Source: Viola odorata (Eukaryota; Streptophyta; Magnoliopsida; Malpighiales; Violaceae). Taken from it: DNA of 64,000 nt. Below are positions 42,752 through 51,143 of this stretch, piece by piece. The position numbers were made by a program, and so were the translations under genes. Position 1 is the stretch's first letter. The number at the start of each line of letters is the position of its first letter. The notes under the pieces were generated by a model that made no database searches, was not told the DNA's origin, and saw only the letters and a program-made list of their open reading frames with translations. The stretch lies in the NCBI GenBank assembly GCA_963691705.1, contig OY829538.1, forward strand, positions 14,038,443 through 14,102,442. Reading direction: 5' to 3'.

Positions 42752-44104
42752 TTAGGTTGCTTGCACAGTGGCTTGTAATGGTTGAAGGATTTGCTTGAGC
42801 GTTTCTTCTATGGGTATTGGAGGTGGTGCTGGTAGTTGTAAGGGTTGTGGAGGAGGTGGTAACTGTGGTACTTGTGGTTTTGAAGGCGGCTGAATTGGTT
42901 GCTGGTTTTGATAACTTTGCTGGGGTCTAGACTTGAAATTTCTCCACTCAAACGGAGGTTGTTGCTGATTTGGACCCCACCCATAGTGAGGGTAGTTCTT
43001 CCAGCCTGGATTACTGGTATTGGGGTGCACGTTTCCTTGCTGTGGCATGGCAGCATTGACTTGCTCTGGAGGGTCTGCAATGAGAGGGCACTCATGAGTC
43101 ACATGTCCAATTTGGCAGCAAACTCCACAAGGAACAACTTGCTGTGGTGGAATTTGCTGAATATGAGCAATGGTAGCCAGAAAATTCTTCATAAATGTAG
43201 AGACTTCTTCCATGTGTCTCTCTATGGCAGCTACATTCACTCCATTTGTTGGGGTTGAACGATCATGAGGTCCATTTTGTTGGCAATTATCTGCCAAGTT
43301 CTGAATAAGGGTTCTTGCTCTACTTGGTGTTAAGTCTAACAAGGCTCCTCCAGCAGCCGAATCAAGCTTTTCTTTATCCTTGATACTCATGCCATCATAA
43401 AAATATTGAATGAGTGATTGCTCAGGCACGCCATGGGTTGGACAGACCTCTTGAAGGTCTTTAAATCTTTGGTGATATTCCCCAAAGGACTCATCACCAT
43501 GTTGCTGAATGGAGACTAGACTCTTCCTAGCTGCTCCTGCTTTGGTAGCTGACCAATATTTTCTTAGAAAGGTTGCAGCCATGTCAGCCCAAGAATTTAT
43601 GGAGTTGTGTGGAAGACTGAAAAACCAATTCTTGGTTGTATCCTCTAAAGACCAAGGAAAAGCTCTCAACTTAGCTCGTTCAAGACTCACTCCAGTAGGT
43701 TTCAGAGCATCACATTCAAATTGGAATTTTTGAAGGTGTTTGTACGGATTTTCAGATGCGTGACCTCTAAATTTGCTGAGGTTATGCATGACATTGGACT
43801 TCACGGCCCGGTCATTGGGGACTGGACGGTAGTTGATGCACAGGAAGGTTTCCTGCTCAGCTCCTTGGTTGAGCTCTCTCAAAGTAGGTTCAGCTGGGTT
43901 TGCCATTTCTGGTCCAGCTTCAGTCTCAGGATCTGGTTGGTCCGTCCCTAGGTCTTGGGATGAACCGACTTCTGGTTCTGAATCTGATCCGGATGAAGAA
44001 AGCTCCCTGAACTTCCTTTTCGAAAGTCTGATAGCTGTTTCTTTTCTTGTGATTTCTGGGGTGAATTGTAGTGGTTGCGAACTGGAAGATCTGGTCATGA
44101 ACAA
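42752..44104 (-). CDS. gag: gag of Athila copy 1
   Basis: 450 residues from MFMTRSSSSQPLQF. The gag domain is clear (NLSKFRGHASENPYKHLQKF, LEDTTKNWFFSLP, FLRKYWSATKAGAARKSL, HQRFKDLQEVCPTHGV, LIQYFYDGM), followed by a zinc knuckle (CGVCCQIGHVTHEC) and a Pro/Gln-rich tail. It ends in TAA at 42,752-42,754, two codons before the pol ATG in the same frame. The neighbouring QAT repeats read on either side of the stop suggest gag and pol were once one polyprotein. Forms the particle. Confidence 0.9.
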   Translation of the reverse strand: MFMTRSSSSQPLQFTPEITRKETAIRLSKRKFRELSSSGSDSEPEVGSSQDLGTDQPDPETEAGPEMANPAEPTLRELNQGAEQETFLCINYRPVPNDRAVKSNVMHNLSKFRGHASENPYKHLQKFQFECDALKPTGVSLERAKLRAFPWSLEDTTKNWFFSLPHNSINSWADMAATFLRKYWSATKAGAARKSLVSIQQHGDESFGEYHQRFKDLQEVCPTHGVPEQSLIQYFYDGMSIKDKEKLDSAAGGALLDLTPSRARTLIQNLADNCQQNGPHDRSTPTNGVNVAAIERHMEEVSTFMKNFLATIAHIQQIPPQQVVPCGVCCQIGHVTHECPLIADPPEQVNAAMPQQGNVHPNTSNPGWKNYPHYGWGPNQQQPPFEWRNFKSRPQQSYQNQQPIQPPSKPQVPQLPPPPQPLQLPAPPPIPIEETLKQILQPLQATVQAT

Positions 44105-44131
44105 GAAAAATAGAAATTAGAACACGTTACC

Positions 44132-44149
44132 TCCCCGACAACGGCGCCA
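44132..44149 (-). promoter_or_regulatory. Primer binding site (Asp-tRNA type), Athila copy 1
   Basis: Minus-strand TGGCGCCGTTGTCGGGGA five bases inside the 5' LTR, the classical Athila primer site complementary to the 3' end of Asp-tRNA. Confidence 0.92.
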
Positions 44150-44154
44150 ATTTA

Positions 44155-45693
44155 TGACAGAGATGTCGCAACCACTGCATAAATGAAAGTTCAACTCAGT
44201 GCTAAACCACAAAATATAATGTAGATAGTGATGAGAGGGTCAGATCCACAGGGAGGAAATCTTGTGTAATTCGTATTTTTCTTGTAAAAGCCAAATCGGA
44301 ACAAAGTTGGGGGGAGTTTTTGTGATTGTAACCAATTTAAAACAGTACTTTGAAGGTAAAATCAGTGAGTGGGAATAGCATGCACGAATTATAACTGGAA
44401 ATATAAGTAAAATCAGAGGTAGAGAAATAATCCTTGGTAGAGATTCTTACAAGGTGACTATCCTTCGCAATTGATCATTGACAAAACGTTTTCTGAATTG
44501 GATTTATAAAGATGTTAAAGGAACTAGAGACACTCTAATTTCCCAGGTTTCCCCCTATACAAGTCAATTAAAAGAGACACTCTAATAATGAGCCAAACCT
44601 TCCTAACAATTTCTCAAGAAATTCCTAAGAGTTGCTGGAAAATTGTAAACACACGAGAAGCCCACCTCAAGGTCTTGAGACGAACTTACTCAGCCCAGAA
44701 CCTATTCTTTCTTTCTTCCTAGTTTCTAATGACAAGTCTTATGCCAATTATTCACTAGTTGTCTACTCAATCTTCACTTAATGTAGGATGAACACTAATA
44801 TAAATGAAACTGACATTACTCATTCAAATCAAATCACAAGTTGGCCATTCTTTAAATTCAACAAGAACAAGTTTGACATTTAAATGAGAAAGAAAGAAAT
44901 ACAAAAGCATTCATATTAAGTTCAATAAAGTCTCACAATAACATGGATAGTCAACCTCTAATCTCTACCAAGAATCAGAGGGGATTAGCTACAATACATA
45001 ATTAAAATTACAAAATAAACTAATTGTTCAAAGGTAAACAAATCTGGAAAATGATGGTGAAGATGAAGTGCAGCCCGCTGCTCCTATCCTTGTCTCCTCT
45101 CTCTCTGTTCGAATGTGATGATCCTTTTCTTGGACGAAATTCCTCACTCTCTATAGCACAAACCATCCTCCTCTCACGTCTCCCCAAGGAGCAAGCACTC
45201 AAGGGACAAACAATAGCAAGCATGCGGCTCCAACAACAAGGAAGAGACAAGAATAAATTCTTGTCTAGCACTAAGAAGAGATGGAATATATTCCTTGAGG
45301 AGTCTCCAAGGTATTCTTGAGTCAAAGGAATTAAGGGAACACGAGATAGTGGAGCTTAAAAGCTGTCTAGCATGCTCAGGAGACAAGAATAGCACTAAGA
45401 AATTAAATAAACCTTGGCGCGGAAAGACAGGCCGGACTGCCCAGAATTTCACCAGCGCAGGCGATCCATCCCTAGGCCTAGGGATGGAGACAGGATGACT
45501 TCCACAAATCAACCTCAAAATCAGCCTTGATTGGAAATGCTCTATCTTTCACCAATTCTACTCCTTTTCCTCTCCTATGATCTTTCAAGCCTGTACAAAG
45601 GAAAAGGGAAGTAAATGGCCAAAAGAAGCAAATAAATACTCTTAATTCATAAGGAAAAGAGAGTATAAAACATCAAATCTAAACAACCAATCA
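44155..45693 (-). mobile_element. 5' LTR of Athila copy 1
   Basis: 1,539 bp, the partner of 33,215-34,753; perfect 24-bp palindrome at 45,465-45,488. GTCGC follows at 45,694-45,698. Confidence 0.94.
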
Positions 45694-46812
45694 GTCGCAA
45701 CGACGGTAATTACTAGCGATGATGAAGATGCGGATGCTAAGTCAGACCTTTGCCACGCTTCTTCCCTTGCTGCTTCCCAACGTCGGAAAAAACTTCGAGT
45801 GGCCTCTGGTGGACAAGCTACCGGGACATCTCCTGTGGATGTGGCAACTATTTCTACGCCTGCTGTTTTGTCTGAGGCGGGCGCCTCTCAGCCAACGGGA
45901 GCCGCTGAGGCATTGGAAAAAACTTGTTCTTCTGAGGGAGAGGGCCTACCGATGGAATGTCCTCCTCCCATGGCTGACGCTCCCGATTCTCCGATTGCTC
46001 ATTGTATTCCTGACGTAGTGGTCATGCCTCCTGTGGCGGATTCGACTACTGAGCTACCGCCTAAGGTTACTCCGCAGCTATTTTTTACTCCTTTCAAGAG
46101 TATTTTTCCTCAGGGCTCTTCTCCGCCTCCCTCAATCAATCTTGGTCCTGACGGGGCCCCGGCCTACCGTATGAATCTTGCAGGGTTTTGCTTTGATGCC
46201 CTTCGCGCTGTCGGGGTTCCCCAACCTTTTTCTCGAGATGAGTTTACTGCACCCTTGATAGGGGAGATGCTGAGTTCCAAAAAGGAGAAAGAGGAATTCC
46301 TTCAACTCCCTCCCTCGGCACGCTTTCGCCATGTTCTGAATGATTCTCTGGACTTCTTCCGCCATCTGAATTATCAATTCGAAATTCACGATCGCGAGTC
46401 ACGTAATTTTTCCAGCGTATTGTGCGTTGCAAGGGTGCAGCTTGAGAAGGCGGTGGAGCACTCTAGGTTGCTGACGCGTCTTTGTGAATCGTCCCAAACG
46501 GAATTGGACAGAGAAAAATCTATCGGGAAAGCCAAGATAGAAGTTCTGGAGGCGGAATTGGCGCTAGAAAAGAAGAAAAATCTCTTTCTCCGCGAAGAGA
46601 TACTTGCTCGAGATGAGGGGTCTGCTAGGGCGTCATTAAAGGAAGAGTTATGGAGGAAGAGGGTTCTGGAGGCCTTTATTTCTGGATTTGCGTCCCGTTT
46701 CAAAGGTAACCCCTCGGATCCAGCCCAGGTAGCTGATTACATCTCTATCGTGATGGGTGAGATTAGCAAAGGTGACAGCGGTTCTTCTGGCCCTTCGGGG
46801 GAGAAAGTCTAA

Positions 46813-47428
46813 CGCTAGCGATGGTGCCTGGGCCTTTCCTTGTTTTTCTTGTTGTTGTCTCTTCTTTTGTTATTTCTTGAAAACCATTCGAACATTGTTT
46901 CTCTTGTAATAATGCTAACGCTTTGTATCCTTTGTCGTACTGTATGATATTACCGTTTATTCCTTCTTTATCTTCTTTGTATCATCGCGCCGTTTGGCAA
47001 GGCCAACGCTGCTTTTTATGTTTTTCAATCAATCCCTCTGTTCCTCATTTAATGTGACTTGAAGGGTAATGATGAAAGGAGACACGTGTCCTTCCTCAGA
47101 GGGGCGTTTGGAGCAGGCGTCTCCTAGGGAGTTGCGAGTGCAGAAGCGTTTCGTCCTTATTTCAAATTTGCACCTTCTGGCGCGTGCCTTACTTTATGAC
47201 GCGCTGCTTCGCCACGTGTCTGCTGCTGACTGGTCGCCCTTTCAGGGTTATATCTATTGTTTCTTCTACCCCTTTTTCTTTTTCCATCTTTCCCTTATAC
47301 GCTATTGTGTCTTTGGATAAATACTTTGCGCCGCTCTCTCTTTCTGGTTCAAGACTCCTCGCATTCTCTTTCACGAAGGTACAAGGTACACGTCCTTTTC
47401 TTTTCTCTTTGTTTCTTCCTTGTTGGCC
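46813..47428 (+). other. Interval between antisense genes (A) and (B)
   Basis: Should hold the 3' end of (A) and the promoter of (B). TTGGATAAATACTTTGCG at about 47,314-47,331 is a possible TATA element 100 bp before the ATG of (B). No other ORF supported. Confidence 0.5.
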
Positions 47429-49722
47429 ATGGCTAGAACTAAAAAATCCTCTGAAGAAGGAGACCCTCAAAGGTCCTCTAGGGAAGAAGTAATTGATACC
47501 ACTCCCACTTCTCTGTACACGCTGCCCTTAATTAACCGTAGACTTGCTGGGTTTTCTGCACGATTTCCCAAGGAATATCCCGTGCATCCTGCTTCTAAGT
47601 CGCTTCGACTGAACAACATTTTGCCCAGAAATAGTAGAATGTTGTATGCTAAGCTCTTCGATCATGGGTTTCGTCTCCCTCTTGACCCGCTTGTAAAATT
47701 GTTGCTGGCTAATTCTGATTTGGCTCCGGCCCAGTTGAGTCCTAACGCAATTTGCGTTGTTAGTGCTTTTGCCGCACTGTGTCATTTCAAGGGAATAGAA
47801 TCTCCCACTTTAGCGTTGCTTCATGACATTTTCCAATTGTATTCCCGTAAAGGGGTGATATCGATATCACCTCGCTAAGAAGACGGTTCTTTGAAGCCCT
47901 TTACCTGGAAACTTATGGGAATTGAGTCTTCTATTCCTCACTGGAAAGAGGAATTTTTTATTGTTGATCTGCCTGAGCCGTTGTGGAGGGCTGGCTTCAA
48001 CGAAACAATTAAAGATGGGGCTTGGGGTCATCAGAAACCCCTTTCCGACCCGGAGGATGGCTGGTTGAAGACGCTGCTTCAATTTAATTTTAGTGTTGAT
48101 GCCCGAAAAGTGGCCAACGGGTTGCCCGTGGAACAGTGCAAGAAGGGTGAGCATTTGACCTTTTTCTTTTGCGTTGTCAAGAAGTACTAATGCTAACGTT
48201 TTGTGATTGTGCAGTGCCTCCGCCTGGTTGGGAGCCCGAGTATTTCCGAAGGAGAAGGAAACAGGAGGCGAAAAAGAAAGCTGTCGCTGAAGCTAGGGCT
48301 GCTGCTGCTGCTGCTGCTAACGCCGAGGAAGGGGAGGCTACTGCTATCGCTAACGTTACGGGCCCTCGGGTTGTAAGACAGAAACAGCCTAGGAAAGCAC
48401 GTGCTGCCCCATCCGTTTCGTCCCAGACTTTTGTTTCTTCAGAGGCTACGGTTGATCCGATTCCTGTTGGGATTCCTCTTGTGTCCTCCACCACTCAGGT
48501 GAGCATTTTTCTTATTTTTAGAACTTTGTCTTTCTTTTTACACGATTTCCTTATCATGTCCTGCGCTATTTAGGAAGTCGTTGCTGCTTCTGTCCCCTCT
48601 ACCTCCCAGGGAGATATGGGTATCGTCGATGTCCTTCGCGAGCATCAGAAGAAGGCTCGCTATGATCTTCAGAATAGTCCTTCTTCCTCGGCCGCCAATC
48701 GTAGTTCGAGTGCCCTTGGGGGCGAGGGTGCGTCTGCTGATCAATCGGAACCTGTTGATTTTGGCGGTCAACCCCATGTGCCTCCTGGTTCTCCGATCCA
48801 TTCTGCGCACACCCCAACGGGCTATGATTCTGATGCCCTTAATCCTGAGGTGCCCGGAGGTAATGAGGTCTCAATGCCTAACGTGGAGGGCTCCACTAGC
48901 CGGCCAGCTTCTCCTGGTGCGTTGTTCTTTGTTCTGATGCCTCATCCAACTATTGCGAGGGGTGGCCCCGCCCCTACCTTAATGGCTGGTATCTCTCCAT
49001 ACGAGCCTCCTCTCCTACCGACTCATCACGTTAGCTTACGCTACTTTAGGGACAGTATTCTGCAGTTTCCTGCCGATGCTGATCATGAGACCGTGATTTC
49101 CTCTACCGCTTATCTGGTGGCAGAGATTTTGTCTCTTCCACGAGAGAGGGATGCCTTTGTGGCTCGGGGCGAGCAGGGGCGCATCAATTTCCTTCGCTCT
49201 CAGGCGTTTTCTATACTTTGCCATCTTCACTATATGGATGAGGAGAATGCCAGAGCTGCAGCTAACGGGCAAGGAGAGATAAACAGGCTGCTGGAAGAGC
49301 GACAGAGTCTTGAAAATGCCCTTGCTGCTGCCAACGAAGGTATGGAGACTGCTCGGGGACAGGCTACCGCGGTTAAACAAGAGTTGGAGGCCGCTAAGTT
49401 GGCTTTGGAGGAGGAGAAGCGACAACGCGCTGATCTGGCCATACGCCTCTCTCAGGAGGATAATAGCCTGCGTCTGGAGAGACAGAGAAACGCTGAGCTA
49501 TCTGCCGATTCCTCCCTTAACGCTGAGAAGAACCGTTGGTACTTAGAGCAGGGTGGGGGAATCATGTCAGAAGCCGTGATGCATCATTATGGAGTTGAGG
49601 AGCTCCGTATTGACGATCTCTCTGCGTATTTTGACAAGAGAGCCTCAACCGTTAATGATAGCGGTTTCTACCAGTGGAAGGCTGCTCAGCAAGGAGGGGT
49701 CAACGCGCCTCCCAATCTTTAG
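47429..49722 (+). pseudogene. Antisense gene (B) of Tat/Retand copy 2, PF04195-like, spliced, one stop
   Basis: Exons 47,429-48,146, 48,215-48,498 and 48,574-49,722 with GT-AG introns on the plus strand and correct phases, giving 716 codons. Start: MARTKKSSEEGD in CCATGGC context. The N-terminal domain (FDHGFRLPLDPLVKLLLAN.., LSPNAICVVSAFAALC, LALLHDIFQLYSR, HWKEEFFIVDLPEPLWRAGF) matches the plant 'putative gypsy type transposon' family (PF04195, from memory) and aligns with gene (A). A TAA at 47,876-47,878 replaces the Trp seen in (A). A basic Ala/Arg-rich part follows (FRRRRKQEAKKKAVAEARAAAA), then a long coiled coil (INRLLEERQSLENALAAANEG.. to RQRNAELSADSS). Function unknown. Confidence 0.75.
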
Positions 49723-50118
49723 ACTTTTTGTTGTTTAGATGTTTTACATTTTTGTGGTTGAGGGGCCCGTCCATATTTTGTACTTTAAACGATGTCGGCC
49801 TTGACTTGGCTAATCCACTCTTTTTGGATAGAAGTTCTTTATCTGCTTTTCTTCATAATGTCGTTTGATCACTTGTCCGTATGGGACGTTTGGCGTTAGG
49901 TTTCCATAGACACATAGTTTCGCGTTGTATCCCGTTAGCTTTTCATCAGCTGCATTCAAGTAGCATGTCCGTTATATCCTCCGATAGCCTTTCTGAGAGT
50001 AAATCAGCGTTGCTTCCGCATCTGCTGCACTCATATTCCTGCTGTCCCTCGTTGTCAGAGGGGGCTTTACGTCTGTTTCAACGTTGTTATTGCAGTATGG
50101 TCACCTCTCCGTCATCGT
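49723..50118. other. 3' flank of antisense gene (B)
   Basis: No coding sequence recognised; leads into the tandem-repeat arrays. Confidence 0.6.
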
Positions 50119-50575
50119 TTCACCGGGTATCAACCGCGCGGCTACTAGTTAGGATTTCTTTTGTTTCTTTTCGCCACAGATAGGCTCCAACATCTCTTCA
50201 CCGGGTATCAACCGCGCGTCTACTATTTAGGATTTCTTTTGTTTCTTTTCGCCACAGATAGGCTCCAACATCGCTTCACCGGGTATCAACCGCGCGGCTA
50301 CTAGTTAGGATTTCTTTGTTTCCTTTCGCCACAGATAGGCTCCAACATCGCTTCACCGGGTATCAACCGCGCGGCTACTAGTTGGGATGTCTTTGTTTCC
50401 TTTCGCCACAGATAGGCTCCAACATCGCTTCACCGGGTATCAACCGCGCGGCTTATAGTTGGGATGTCTTTGTTTCCTTTCGCCACAGATAGGCTCCAAC
50501 ATCGCTTCACCGGGTATCAACCACGCGGCTACTAGTTGGGATGTCTTTGTTTCCTTTCGCCACAGATAGGCTTTG
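50119..50575 (+). repeat. Tandem array 1: six copies of a 77-78 bp unit
   Basis: TTCACCGGGTATCAACC recurs at 50,119, 50,197, 50,275, 50,352, 50,429 and 50,506, with spacing 78, 78, 77, 77, 77. Units also share CGCCACAGATAGGCTCCAAC. It lies downstream of pol, where Tat/Ogre elements are known to carry tandem repeats. Confidence 0.95.
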
Positions 50576-51060
50576 GGGAGTGCCTCGTCTTAGTGAGCTG
50601 TCTGATCAGGACCAGCCATCACAAGGATAGGACTTTTCACCCCCAAGCGTTGTACCTCACGTCCGTGGAATCGTGCCTCGTCTCAATGGGTCGTCTATGT
50701 GAGCACGGTTACCACAAGGATAGGATTTTCACTTCCAGGACGGAGTTGGTCTCTCCTTGGGGTGTGCCTCTCCTTATGGGGTTACCACAAGAATAGGATT
50801 TCACTCCCAAGGATTCCGGGGCGTGCCTCATCTTAACGGGCCGTCTATGTGAGCACGGTTGCCGCAAGGATAGGATTTTCACTCCGGGGAGTCGTTTGGG
50901 GTCGTGCCTCGTCTTAATGGGCCGTCTATGTGAGCACGGTTACCACAAGGATAGGATTTTCACTCCCAAACGCCTTGTTATGCCAGGGCGTGCCTCATCT
51001 TAGTGAGCTGTCTAATCAGGACCAGCCATCACAAGGATAGGATTTTCACTCCTAGCATTC
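50576..51060 (+). repeat. Tandem array 2: about six degenerate 70-95 bp units
   Basis: Units are built around CGTGCCTCGTCTTAATGGGC, GTCTATGTGAGCACGGTTAC and CACAAGGATAGGATTTTCAC. They are unrelated in sequence to array 1, which abuts it. Confidence 0.9.
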
Positions 51061-51143
51061 TTCGCTACCTGCATATTACCAGTAGCAAACGCACGGTGAA
51101 TATCTCAATATTCATTTATTAGAATAACTTTGATGTTACCCGA

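Larger units (their letters stand above)
33215..45693 (-). mobile_element. Athila retrotransposon copy 1, complete with LTRs
   Basis: 12,479 bp. Both LTRs are exactly 1,539 bp (TGACAGAGA..CAACCAATCA), differ at about nine positions by my reading, and are flanked by GTCGC. The primer site is the Asp-tRNA type typical of Athila. Order in sense: LTR, PBS, gag, pol, envelope-position ORF, long 3' region, LTR. Lesions: TAA between gag and pol, and TGA in integrase. Confidence 0.94.
32209..46812 (+). pseudogene. Antisense gene (A) of Tat/Retand copy 2, PF04195-like, split by Athila
   Basis: Exon 1 is 32,209-32,914 and exon 2 is 32,998-33,214 continued at 45,699-46,812; the intron is ATGG|GTGAGC..TTCGCAG|GTGAC. 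Removing the Athila element and one GTCGC gives an open frame of 678 codons. The N-terminal domain (FYGFRFPVHESILTLLREYNL.., SSWCAVYAFLRACELKNI, SINLFRKFF, DWKSSFFVLELPSRLWRINF) resembles the plant 'putative gypsy type transposon' domain (PF04195, from memory). The middle is basic and low-complexity; the C-terminus is a coiled coil (RVQLEKAVEHSRLLTRLCES.. to LKEELWRKRVLEAF). It lies antisense to gag-pol and is paralogous to (B) at 47,429. Function unknown. Confidence 0.75.

Noticed and set aside
50119..51060. Regular repeats that could be taken for a CRISPR array
   Set aside because: Units are contiguous 77-78 bp repeats without unique spacers, inside a plant retrotransposon.
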